A stretch of DNA of 64,000 nt from Chlorophyllum brunneum (Eukaryota > Basidiomycota > Agaricomycetes > Agaricales > Agaricaceae): assembly GCA_963576785.1 (NCBI GenBank), contig OY756139.1, positions 4,464,001 through 4,528,000 on the forward strand, written 5' to 3'. Below, piece by piece: positions 1-10,482 of the stretch. The notes under the pieces were generated by a model. The model saw nothing but the letters and a program-made list of their open reading frames with translations. It was not told where the DNA came from and did no database searches. Each line of letters opens with the position of its first letter. The first letter of the stretch is position 1. The position numbers and the translations under genes were made by a program.

Positions 1-1053
1 CACAATCCCTGTGATTCCTTACAGTTTCCACAGTCACTCAAGCTCTATACATTGATCACCAAATCCTTCACCGTGATATTAATCTGTGGAACATACTAAT
101 CTGACCTGAATTGCTGGAGGATCACAATGAGATGTCCTCCTCAGCAACTTCCATCTTTATTGTGTATTAGCTCGACACTCAGTATGTTGCAACTCATTTC
201 ACAAGTCATGATTGCTTATGGCCACATGTAGAAAACCTAACCACAAGTCGTCCGTCCTCCTTGTAGACTTTGGCTATGGTAAAAACATTGATCCTTTCAA
301 ACCTTCTGGAAGTGAATGCTTGGTGGGTACTACCATCAAACTTTGTACAAGTTTAGGTTAACGAATCCACAGGGTACATCGATCTTCATGGCCCATACCA
401 TTCAGGCAGGAAAACCACTACTGCCTCCCAACGTAGCTTTCATTGCATTACCAGAGCTCACTGATGGCATCTATGATGCCTACAGCTCAATTCACCTGCA
501 ATGTATGAAGGAGTTTGATGGCCCATATGAGGATGTGTTTGTGCAGAAGAATGCTCCTCCCACTACAACTACATGGCAACATGAACTCTGTCATGATGCA
601 GAATCTGCCGTCTGGACTTGCTTTTGCTGGGGTATCCAAGCTGTGCCAGAGGGTGCACCAGAAGAGCATATTATACGTGCAGACTGGGAGTCATTACTTC
701 CCAGTTATGATGGATCTTGACAGGGATTGTCGATGCAGGATAGGCGGCAGTCGCTTCTCACTACATTTTCATCTCGCGACAAAGTTTTACATTCAGGGTA
801 TAGAGCCCTCAGGGAACTGTTCGGAGAGATGGCAGAGGCAATAATCACGGATTACCACTGGGCTCAGGACACAAATCAGCAAAAACCGGAATACATTCAT
901 GAACTACTTCAATGTCTGATCCTCAATTTTGTTATCGAGAATAAAGATGCAGATTTCATGGACAAAGAGAAAGCGAGCGAGGATAGGGTAATCCAACCTG
1001 CATCCCCTCTTTATTTTGCACCTGTATTTCACTATAATGTGTTACTGTATTAG
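1..1053 (+). pseudogene. FunK1 fungal kinase remnant, copy 1 (left-truncated)
   Basis: Decayed C-terminal half of a FunK1-type fungal protein kinase. Around 60-105 the frame reads LHRDINLWN, the kinase catalytic loop; at 262-290 it reads VLLVDFGYG, the DFG metal-binding motif; 316-720 and 727-1053 match the C-lobe of the intact copy at 2200-4772 (shared ALPELTDGI, MKEFDGPYED, HDAESAVWTCFCWGIQA). The frame changes between these blocks and stops interrupt it (TAG near 168-170 and 226-230, TGA at 718-720), so no continuous protein is possible. The N-lobe lies outside the window. The copy stands in tandem with two others on the same strand, which suggests local gene duplication. Identification is by motif and by similarity to the neighbouring copy; confidence in the family is high, exact ends are approximate. 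Confidence 0.8.
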
Positions 1054-1304
1054 TTGGCCTCCGGCAGGTGGGAGGTGGGGAGAACTGTGGCATGGATTAC
1101 TTCTGTAATATTGTGTAAAGAGATCAATGAGGAGTAGGGGTACCTGCACGAGGCCAATGTCTGTATCATGGTTCTCGAATACAGTGTTTACGTGCTGGCA
1201 CTCTGGTCTTACATTTTCCTTACACATGGTTGTTTGCTATGGTATAGGTCAGCTAGATGCTGCTACCTTTGTGCAGTGGCCATCCCAGCTGGAACTTGGT
1301 CCCG

Positions 1305-1341
1305 AAAATAAATAAAATAAAATAAAAATAAAAATAAAAAT
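1305..1341. repeat. A-rich (AAAAT)n-like tract
   Basis: A run of A and AAAAT/AAAT units follows the dead kinase copy. It could be a simple repeat or the tail of an old retroposon on the + strand; the roughly 240 bases before it (1060-1304) show no recognisable coding sequence, so I cannot decide. Confidence 0.6.
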
Positions 1342-2199
1342 ACCCAGACTGCCAGATTTAGTATGTAACATTCAACAATCCTTGGTTCTTCCCTTTTGAC
1401 TCGACATATTCATAATGTAAAATTTCCTTTGAAAATACACCTCATATATGCCTATTCTCGGGACAATGAGCCATCAGAAAGGCTAGAGGCTGTGCTCTGT
1501 AGCACATGCATGACAATTCCGACATACTCACCAATTAGCCAAATTCTCAACATCTGACTCCGAAATTGAGATCCATATGCCACTTGCACTTGCCTCAGTT
1601 GACACATTACTCATTCGAAAATGGCATTGCTGTCTTTTTTGTTAGTTGGATGCATATTGTAGTAGATCATCAGCTCGTGATGCCCAATTTCATGTTCGAG
1701 CCTTCAACTCACGGAAATATGCATCACATCATCGGATTCCAGACTATGTTGCAAAAAGCTTAGATTAGATACATTGATTAGATTAGCCATATTTGGAACT
1801 ACCTTCCATATTAGGACTATGCTTATGTAACTTGGCCACCATTCTCAGGATCCAAAACAATATCTCCGTCATTTTTGGTCTGAATAAAATTTCCTCTGTA
1901 CAATTGACACAGCTTGCCAAAAGGAGTCGTTTTACCAAAGGGTTAAGGAATTGGGTAAAAACTCATTTGCACAAAAGTAGCGGTGTTTAGGTAACCTGCA
2001 CTATAGTCCAATTGTTCATTTTCGTTGAAATACCGGCTGCAATAAATTTCATTTTTAATTGTCTCTTTAATCTTTTGTTGAATATGATCGTGGTGGCAGA
2101 GAGCAGTGTGTATAGTAACATCGATCATGTGATGCTAGTCCGTCACGTGCAGTGCAGTATATGTTCTGCACCGAATTGCTGTTGTCTCCTGTGGCCACG
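1342..2199. other. intergenic, upstream region of the kinase gene
   Basis: No convincing gene. Only short open frames occur, none with a recognisable motif. The stretch presumably holds the promoter of the FunK1 gene starting at 2200, but I see no clear TATA box at a useful distance. Confidence 0.4.
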
Positions 2200-4772
2200 A
2201 TGTCTACGAGCGCTACTGCACCCGCTGAAAGCTCACCTGTTGACACACTGGCGGCAATGTATCCCTGGCACGATCGCGAAACGGTTGCTGCTAATCTACC
2301 TCCCATTCGCAGTATCGCGCTCGATGCATTCTATCGCCTTATTGGAAGTGAGCCGCCAGCGTCTTTGCACGAGCAAGGAGAAACGGACGGGCAACCAGAA
2401 GGCCAAAAACCAAGGAGGGAGAAGAAAGACGAAGAGCAGACAACAAAGAAGCCTGCAGCGTTTGGATCAGTGACGGCGTTTATGAGTGTCGTGAACGGTA
2501 TCTTGGACGAGTTCGAGGTGAAAGGTACGTCACATCTCTGTTGACCGATGTGAAAGATGAATTTATTCTTACTGTGCTGTAGATATCGAGTTCCATGCCC
2601 GTGGTAACAATTCCTTAGCTGACCACCCCGCCACCACGCTCTCCAGGCCAGATATCGTGGCTTGCCACAAAAATTTCCCCCTAGTTGAAGCCAATGGGAA
2701 GTATCACTGGGGCTCCGTTGAAATGGCGATCGAATACCGCTCTGCTGGCCGCACCCGTCAGCAGCGCATTGACCAAGCTATCACCTACACCGCATACCTC
2801 CTCGAGGCTCGACCGGACCTCATTTCAGCACTTGGCCTTCTCGTCAACGATAATGACCTCGTCTTCCTCGTATGCAATGCGTACGAGATCAGGAAACTCG
2901 AGCTTTCGAAGCAGGAGGATTATGTCCCACTGCTAACCGCTGTTGTAAAGTACCTTAACGATGGCCAAGGCGCCAATCGTGATAAAACCTTATCGAGGAC
3001 ACTGAGCAACAAGGGCCCCGCGGAACACATTGCCTTCGATGTAGATGTGGCCGGAACGCAATACCGGGCGTGTCGTCTTCATTACTCGTGTGATCCCTTT
3101 GGTCGTCGGTCCAATATCTTTGTGTACAGTCCTCCTGGCACGGTCGTGGTTGAGCTCGTAATTAAAGATCAGTACGTCAGGCTTGCGCGTCGATTGACCG
3201 AGGGGGAAATACTCGCAAAGATACACTCGGGTGGACCATATCCTGGCGTGGTCAGAGCCCTGTCCTGTTCTGAGGTTCAAGGGACGCTCTGCGGCAATCG
3301 CGTCAAGACCCGTATTCCCCAACAAGATTACGGTACCGAATTTATGGGTTTGAATACCCCGCGAAAGCTTCTTTATGCGATATATGATCTTTTAGAGGGT
3401 AAGGGTTTAGTTATGGATTGATACCTATTCTCACGTTTTCTATAGTCACTCGGGGTCTCTACAATGATCTCAACATTCTTCACCGTGACATTAGCCCATG
3501 GAACGTCGTGATCCGTCCTGAATTTCCGGGAAACGGGATACAGACCTCCGCAACGGCGTCTCCCGTGTTCATTGAGCATTTGCTCGATAATGAGCATGTC
3601 GTAACATATTTCACGATATGCAGTTGACTTCAGCTGCGCGTAGCGAACCGAAACACAAAACTTCGATCCTTCTTATCGACTTTGGTTATAGTAAAATGCT
3701 CGACCATCCCCAGCCTTCCGGGGACGGGCGTACGGTAGGCCTCATCTTACCCTATCATAATGTCGCGCTAAAAACGTAAGTAGGGTACACCGATGTTCAT
3801 TGCTCGGGCTGTTCAGGCGGGAGAACCGCTATCGCCTCCCGATGTAGCTTTCATTGCATTACCAGAGCTCACTGATGGTATCCGTGATACCTACAGCTCA
3901 ATTCACCGACAACGTATGAAGGAGTTTGATGGCCCATATGAAGATGAGCTTGTGCGGAAGAATGCTCCTCCCGCTACAACTACGTGGCGACATGAACTCC
4001 GTCATGATGCAGAATCTGCCGTCTGGACTTGCTTCTGCTGGGGTATCCAAGCTGCGCCAGAGGGTGCGCCAAAAGAGCCCATTTTACGTACAGACTGGGA
4101 GTCATTACTTCCCAACTATGGTGGATCTCGACAGGGTTTGCCAACGCAGGATAGGCGGGAGTCGCTTCTCTATACGTTTTCACGTGGCCGAAAGGTTTTA
4201 CACTCCGGGTATAGTGCGCTTGGGAAACTGTTCAGAGAAATGGCAAGGGCAATCACCCCGGACTACCACTGGGCACAGGACGCAAATCAGCGAAAACCGG
4301 AATACGCTCATGAAGTGCTTCAGCGTCTGATCCTCAATTTTGTTATCGAGAATAAAGATGCAGATTTTATGGACAAGGAGAAAGCGAGCAAGCATAGGTC
4401 CGTCAAGTCTGGACCCAGTACCACTTTCTTATCACCATCCGAGAGTGAATCTCGTCGCAGTGCAACATTCCGTTCATCGCGATCCAGCCAGGGCACGAAG
4501 CGGAAAGCTCCTGAAGTCGGCTCCGCGCCGCCACCCGAGCACACCCATAGGGAAGAGGACAAGGAGGATCAAGGAGCCGACAATGACAAGAATGACAAGA
4601 ATGAGGATGATGAGAATTATAATGAAGAGGGGGAGCATGGTAAGCATGATGATGAGGAAGAGCACGGGGAGCAGGATGGGGAGGGTCACCCGGTACGTAT
4701 TTTTGCAACCTATTACATCCATCTATGACCTCACGAACTTCTTGCTAGACGAAGAAAGCTCGTACGGAGTAA
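2200..4772 (+). CDS. FunK1-type fungal serine/threonine protein kinase, about 780 aa, six exons
   Basis: Protein kinase of the FunK1 family, which is expanded in mushroom-forming fungi and whose substrates are mostly unknown. Proposed exons: 2200-2524, 2583-3398, 3446-3600, 3624-3734, 3784-4692, 4749-4772, with GT-AG introns of 58, 47, 49 and 56 nt plus one doubtful one. Spliced length is 2,340 nt, exactly 780 codons including TAA. Motifs: likely ATP-site lysine in VIKD (3164-3166), catalytic HRDISPWN (Asp codon 3487), IDFGYS (Asp codon 3678), then RTGTPMFIARA across the 3735-3783 intron (activation segment), and a C-lobe. The C-terminal 60 residues are very acidic (Glu/Asp/Asn/Lys rich) and end in TKKARTE, possibly a nuclear signal. 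The ATG at 2200 is preferred because it opens MSTSATAPAESSP; an in-frame ATG at 2152 is possible. Odd point: between exons 3 and 4 only a 23-nt GT-AG segment (3601-3623) restores the frame, too short for a normal intron, so this copy may be slightly damaged. Confidence 0.8.
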
Positions 4773-5056
4773 TAATACAGCTATATTCAAATGTCTGTCT
4801 GCCTCGTACATGTTTAGATATGTACAGGACATACCATTAGTTGATATCTTAATAATATTGGAACAAGGCCCACGACAAAGCACCCTTGAACATTCAGCAT
4901 GCTGCGGCTAGCTTAGGTTACCATGCCCAGGGAGGTGGTCTCCTAAGGCAGACACATATGTAGTACACCTTATACCCATATGCAGGGCCAGAGGGGCATG
5001 TCTGGTGTGCTATATTCATTACCCACAATCAAGGTCTCCTTTGGGTTGCCGATCTA
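4773..5056. other. intergenic, 3' flank of kinase gene
   Basis: No coding sequence recognised. It holds the 3' end of the kinase transcript unit and the decayed upstream part of the next kinase copy. Confidence 0.4.
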
Positions 5057-6014
5057 ATGTTCTTTTTCTACAATCCCAAAGGAAATATCATGCCTCAGCT
5101 CATAATCGAAGACCAGTATGCCAGAACCACACATCCATCCAGTGAAAAGCAAATCTTTGACATGACACATTCACCCGAGCCTTATCTTGGTGCCATGGGG
5201 GCAGTCAAAGGCAATAACTGTATCAAGCTCCGTAGTGGCTTACAAGATTATAGGACCAATTTCATGGCCTTGGATACTCCCAGAAAGGTCCTTCATGCGA
5301 CATATGATCTCTTGGAGGGTGTGCTGTTCTGTTCTTGGATCAATCCCTGTAGTTCCTTACAGTTTCCATAGTCACTCGAGCTCTCTACGTTGATCACCAA
5401 ATCCTTCACTGTGATATTAATCTGTGGAACATACTAATCTGACCTGAATTGCTGGAGGATCACACTGAGATATCCTTGCCAGCAACCCCCATCTTTATTG
5501 AGCATTTGCTTGACACTCAGTATGTTATAACTCATTTCACAAGTTACAATTGCTTATGGTTGGATGTAGGAAACCCAAACACAGGTCTTCCATCCTCCTT
5601 ATTGACTCTGGTTGTAGCAAACTCCTCAGTTCTTCTGATCCTCCTGGAAGTGAATTTGTCATAAGTTTCATCTGACATTGTAGGTGTTTGAGGCTAAGGT
5701 ATCAATAGGGCACACCAATCTTCATTGCCCATGCTGTTCAGGCAGGGAAACCACTACCACCTCCTAATGTAGCTTTCATTGCATTACCAGAACTTGCTGT
5801 GATGTGTATTGTTCAATTCACCTGCAATATATGAAGGAGTTTGATGGCCCATATGAGGATATGTTTATGCAGATAAATAGTCTTCCCACTGTGCCTACCT
5901 GGTGCCATGAACTCTGTCACAATGTAGAGTCTGCCATCTGGACCTGCTTCTGTTGGGCTATTCTAGCTGTGCCAGAGGGTGTACTAGAAGAGCATATTAT
6001 ATGTATATACTGGG
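5057..6014 (+). pseudogene. FunK1 fungal kinase remnant, copy 3, cut by a copia LTR
   Basis: Third tandem FunK1 copy. 5090-5320 encodes the N-lobe block (LIIEDQYAR, then TNFMALDTPRKVLHATYDLLEG, matching EFMGLNTPRKLLYAIYDLLEG in the intact gene). 5390-5440 carries the catalytic loop region, with the HRDI arginine replaced (FTVILI in the local frame), and 5449-5660 the following block. 5804-6014 carries MKEFDGPYED and the CFCWAI segment. Stops and frame changes are frequent. The homology ends exactly at 6014, where the terminal TG of a copia LTR begins; the remaining C-lobe (after the tryptophan of the ADWESLLP motif) is not found on the other side, so the LTR insertion was followed by loss or rearrangement. 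Confidence 0.8.
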
Positions 6015-6580
6015 TGTTGAGGAAATGACTGTAATGAGTTGTTTGCTGGGGGCAGCAGTAAACGCAGTGGGAGAGAACATAGGGTCTACTCACCAAGATA
6101 ATATGCTTCTATTTGATACCTGTAGAAAGGTAATTTGGATAGACAGATATTATTTATGAAGTGGTCAATGTCAGTATTGACTAAGTCAAAGTCGAGTAGA
6201 TCTGTGTTGGGGTTGTACTGAAGAATGTAGGAAATGTTTGAAAGAAGTTGTTCAATTTGAACAAAATACAGAACTAGGTCTGCTACATGGAGTTTATATA
6301 CATATTGTAACATAGGCAAGTCATACTACATAAAATACTAGTAATGCATAGATTGTTCCTTATGACTCCCTTTAACTGCAGCATAGTGCCTGCGGAGTAC
6401 TGCGGAACATATTGTACTAGTCATTGGTACAATCTATCAAGTACTTATGACTCTCATCATATGCAGAGCAACTCATCAGAAGTTACTATGGAATTGAAGT
6501 TACTGGAAAGTAACAGATCAGTCTATTATTATCATAATGACCTCATAGTCTATTTCTAGAATATGTCCGAAACTTCAACA
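6015..6580 (-). repeat. Ty1/copia LTR (3' LTR of antisense element A)
   Basis: 566-bp long terminal repeat. On the + strand it begins TGTTGAGGAAATG and ends CGAAACTTCAACA, with the inverted terminal TGTTGA/TCAACA expected for LTRs. It aligns along its length with the solo LTRs at 15348-15920 and 29900-30471. In element sense (- strand) it lies just downstream of the RNase H end of pol, so it is the 3' LTR of element A. A purine-rich tract, GAGCAAGGAGGAG in element sense (6581-6593), directly precedes it and fits a polypurine tract. The left flank CTGGG would be one half of a 5-bp target duplication whose partner is missing. Confidence 0.85.
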
Positions 6581-6593
6581 CTCCTCCTTGCTC

Positions 6594-8933
6594 TGTATCG
6601 ATGTAGAGTTTTTTAATCACTCAAACATCAAGCCAAGGCAAGGTCGGAATAGATTGAATTTAATTTTATCTAAATTCTTTGTGAGAATATCGGCAGGATT
6701 TTCAGTGCCTTTCACAGAGAATATTTCAATCTTTCTGTCTTCTATCAAATCACGAATGTAATGGTATTTGACGTCGACATGTTTTAATCATTTTTCTGTT
6801 ACTGGATTTTTGGCCCAAAATATTGAACCCTCATTATCACCGAAGAGATAAGGGGCTAATGATCGGATACCAATTTCTTCCAACAAATTGACAGTCCAAA
6901 CAAGTTGTTGACTGCAATCTGACAAAGCCATATACTTGGCTTCGGTGGAAGATAATGCTACTGTTTTCTGTTTTATACTTAGCCAAGCAATAGCTCCGCT
7001 GGCTAATAAACAGAAATATCCAGTTACAGATTTACAACTAATTGGATCACCAGCCCAATCAGAGTCTGAAAACGCATTAAGGCCTTCCATAGAACTTCCA
7101 TTATAGGTAATTCTATATTTGCAAGTAGCATTAAGATACTTTAGCAAATGTAAGTCTGCATTGTAATGTGCTTTAGTAGGGTTGGTCATATGTTGTGATA
7201 ATTTGACAGTGGCAAATGCTATGTCGGGCCGACTGCCTATCATCAGATACATAACTGATCCTACTAATTGTTGATACCTCTTTATGAAGTCAGATATTGC
7301 TTGTCCTGTGTTGGATTTGAAGATAAATCCATTTGGTAATGGAATTTCTTCTTTTCCAATTACTTTAAATCGGTCAAGAACTTTTCCTAGATAATCTATT
7401 TGGTCTAGGGTAATTGATTGGTTTATAGGGTTTCGCAAAATCTTTATGCCAAGAAACTCTTTGGTTGGACCAAGGTCTCGGCATTCCCATTTCTTCATAA
7501 AGAGTGCTCGCTTCTCATGTAGAAGTCTAGAACCTCTGATTCCGACGAACATTGAGTCATCTACATAGACCAGAGCTATAATAAGCTCTTTGGTTTCAGG
7601 GTCATAGTAATAATAGACTCCAGCATCTAACTTGGATCAGACAAATCCTAGGTCAGTCATTGACTTAGTCAATTCCTTCCACTATTGTTGTCCAGATTGC
7701 TTTAGTCCATAAATGGCTTGGTTTAATTTCCAAACCATATTACCACAACCTGTATTGAAACCTTCTGGAAGTTCCATATAGAGTTCTTCATCCAGTTTTC
7801 CATAGAGATAAGCAGTTTTAACATCTAAACTGAGCATCTCCCAATCATTGAGGGCAGCGACTGCAAATATGAGTCGTACAGTCTCATAACAGACTACTGG
7901 TGAAAATAATTGATTCCCTCTATCTGAGAGAATCCTTTTGCTACTAGTCAAGCATGGTATCAACCATCTGATTTGGGTGTGAAAATCCATCTATTCTTGA
8001 CAGCTCTTCTTCCAGGTGGAAGTTTAGCTAAGTCATAAACATGTCTTTCTCTGAGTGAATTTAACTCTTCTAAGCACACTTTCCACCATTTAGATTTCTC
8101 TTCTGGTGGTAGTCGATCTAGATCCTTGAAAGAAATAGGAACTAATGGTGATTCGACTTTTTGAGCACACAGATAATCGATCATCCCTACTCCTCCTTCT
8201 CTGCATCAGTCTTCTATTGTAGAAGCTTCATGCTGAGAACGTCTATCGATTATTCCAGGTTTGGAAAGTTCTGATTGAATTTGTCTAACAAGTCTACTTG
8301 TAGAACTTGTTAATTTCGACTTAGGAGGTTGGAACATCTCATAGTCCTGGAGAATTTTTGTTGGATACTTTGTAGAACCATAGAAGTTTCCTGGACGTTC
8401 AGATACTTTTCTGGTTCTTTGCGGTCTCTGAGGTATTTCAGGAACTGGTATTTGATCCGAGTGACCTCATGGTACAGAAGGACCAGCATTCCGATCATCT
8501 TTGATAGGGGTATAGGGTATGAAAGGTTGTACATCTGGATCATCTCTTGGAGAAGGCAGATGATTCGGGCCTCCAGGGTGATTGGGTGGATCAGCATATG
8601 ATAACCCATCACTGTCATTGTCTTCTGGTGTTTGTGCTTCTCTTGGTGGATAGAGAATGTTTTGCACAATACTATCCCACTCCTCCTGAACATCTGTATC
8701 AATATTCAGTGCTTTTCCCTTTCCTTTATTCTTTTTAGGTTCAGGGAAAGGAGTTGGAATACGTCCATGAACAGATCTATAAGTCCTATCTTCTGGAGAA
8801 CTTTCGGGAGAAGTTCAGAGTATAGGATTAGGTGGTCTATCAATAGGTAAACCAATAGATGGATCTGGAGCATGGAAGATGATTACTTCTGAAGGTGTGC
8901 TTCGAGAAGTAGAAGATGATGGTTGGTTCTGTT
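6594..8933 (-). pseudogene. Ty1/copia element A: pol 3' half (IN-RT linker, reverse transcriptase, RNase H)
   Basis: Antisense copia polyprotein fragment. From 8933 downward: a proline/serine-rich linker between integrase and RT (8933-8200), RT start (8184-7960, ending NRWIFTPKSDG), RT core (7990-7682, LSLDVKTAYLYGKLDEELYMELPEGF), the YVDD catalytic box at about 7565-7554, then RNase H (7552-6788: FSDSDWAGD, SSTEAKYMAL, GDNEGSI). The frame continues past a TGA at 6786-6788 as LKHVDVKYHYIRDLIED to about 6600, so that stop is a mutation, probably CGA to TGA. At least one frame change occurs near 7680-7990. gag, protease and integrase are absent: the sequence ends at 8933 where the LTR of element B starts in opposite orientation. 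Confidence 0.85.
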
Positions 8934-9237
8934 GAAGTTTCGGACATATTCTAGAAATAGACTATGAAGTCATTATGATAATAATAGACTGATCCGTTAC
9001 TTTCCAGTAACTTCATTCCATAGTAACTTCCTATGAGTTGCTCTGCATACGATGAGAGTCATAAGTACTTGATAGATTATTCTACATAGTACCAATGACT
9101 AGATACTACGTTCCGCAGTACTCCACAGGCACTACGCTACAGTTAAAAAGGAGTCATAAGGAACAATCTATGCATTACTAGTATTTTATGTAGTATGACT
9201 CGCCTATGTTACAATATGTATATAAACTCCATGTATT
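8934..9237 (+). repeat. Ty1/copia LTR, U3 part (5' LTR of element B)
   Basis: Starts TGTTGAAGTTTCGGAC and matches the reverse complement of the LTRs at 6015, 15348 and 29900 for about 300 bases, up to the promoter-like TATATAAACTCCATGTA (about 9221-9237). After that the match stops; the usual R/U5 part of about 250 bases is replaced by unrelated sequence (9238-9357). No CA terminus and no tRNA primer site follow, so the LTR is truncated or recombinant. Confidence 0.75.
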
Positions 9238-9357
9238 ATTATCCCCTCTAACCAAGATAGGATGATAGGGCTTTACCTGACAGAGTTATCCTTGCATTTT
9301 GATCATTGCTGATACGAGAATTTTCTTCTAGAAAGAAATACACTCGACGAAGATATT
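9238..9357 (+). other. leader of copia element B
   Basis: 120 bases between the truncated LTR and the gag ATG. It does not match the R/U5 of the related LTRs and shows no GGTTATGGGCCC-like primer site such as element C has. Confidence 0.4.
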
Positions 9358-10482
9358 ATGTCTACCAATAATCTCGTCGCTGGTTTACCTAAGCTTAATG
9401 GGCCTAAGAACTATGCGTTCTGGTCTAGAAGGCTTCAGGATGCCCTAACCCTCATTTCTATCACTGGATCTGACCAGTCCGGATGGACTGTGACAGACCA
9501 GAATCTCTCTCCTGCAAATCCTGCCACTTTAACGGATGAAGATAGAAGGAGAGAACAATTGAGAGGTCAGGCATTGGCTGTTATAAATGGCACCTTACCG
9601 GATTCCCTATTACTCCATGGGCATGATGCTCCTGTATTCCTCTGGAATGACTTGAAAACCCGCTTTGGGACACCTTCTCCTGCTGCGGTATATTCAATTC
9701 TCCAAAGAATGCTGCGAAAGTGCATTTCAGGGAATCAAGATCCAGCAATGGATCTAGCTGAATTGAGAACAATGGCTTCTCAATTAGAAACGGCTAAAGT
9801 AAGATTGCCAGAAGTTCTTGGCGCGATGATCGCTTTGAACACATTACCACCTGATTGGAATGCGGTGGCACAAACAACATTGGCAAATAATCACGATGCC
9901 GTAGATATGACTTGGGAGGTAGTTCAGCAGGCTATAAATGCAGAGTGGTCAAGACATGAAGGGTCAAGACCTAACATGTCTAACCAGCAAGCATCTTTTG
10001 CCGCTACCGCAAACTACCAAGCTTGCCCTCAGGGCAACTTCCCCAGGACTCGCCCCGGGCCACCCTGGAACCGCTTCCACCCTGGAGGTAATACCAGGGC
10101 CCAGCCTTCGAGAGGACCATGCCACCCTGCCAATCCAAGTGGGCAGCCCCCTCAGCCTTCTTCTCCTACTCCTACCTGGATTAATGTCCAGAAGAAGAAG
10201 AAGAAGCCCAAGAAGCACCAGGGTAAACCACAGGCCCACATGGCAGAAGCCATGGCGGGCGAACCAGTGGTCCGTCACTTCACTGGTCCGGGGATGACCC
10301 CCTTTGACCTGATGAGGCGCATGGATGCGCCTCGACCCATTCCCGCTCCCGCTCCTCCAACCACTCGTGTATTAGTGAGTGAGAGACCAAAACCGCTTAC
10401 TTGGGTTAATCCCAAGAAGGTCCAGCAGGCACGAGAGAATGCTCATGCTGAGCTCGAGAAAAAGGTGCATGCTGAAGCATGA
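9358..10482 (+). CDS. Ty1/copia element B gag, 374 aa
   Basis: Capsid polyprotein of a copia retrotransposon. It opens MSTNNLVAGLPKLNGPKNYAFW, the usual copia gag N-terminus (a target-binding W plus L-x-G-x-N/NY block), followed by a helical capsid domain to about residue 210, then a proline-rich and lysine-rich region (KKKKKPKKHQGK, about residues 281-293). No classic CCHC zinc knuckle is visible in this part. It ends in a TGA at 10480-10482, but the downstream frame is the same and stays open through 10483-10569 into the protease region, so this is either a programmed or a mutational stop inside one gag-pol frame. Start chosen as the first ATG after the LTR. Confidence 0.8.
   Translation: MSTNNLVAGLPKLNGPKNYAFWSRRLQDALTLISITGSDQSGWTVTDQNLSPANPATLTDEDRRREQLRGQALAVINGTLPDSLLLHGHDAPVFLWNDLKTRFGTPSPAAVYSILQRMLRKCISGNQDPAMDLAELRTMASQLETAKVRLPEVLGAMIALNTLPPDWNAVAQTTLANNHDAVDMTWEVVQQAINAEWSRHEGSRPNMSNQQASFAATANYQACPQGNFPRTRPGPPWNRFHPGGNTRAQPSRGPCHPANPSGQPPQPSSPTPTWINVQKKKKKPKKHQGKPQAHMAEAMAGEPVVRHFTGPGMTPFDLMRRMDAPRPIPAPAPPTTRVLVSERPKPLTWVNPKKVQQARENAHAELEKKVHAEA

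Noticed and set aside
1040..1341. SINE with (AAAAT)n tail
   Set aside because: No RNA polymerase III A/B boxes or tRNA-like head that I could recognise, and no flanking duplication; only the A-rich tract is reported.
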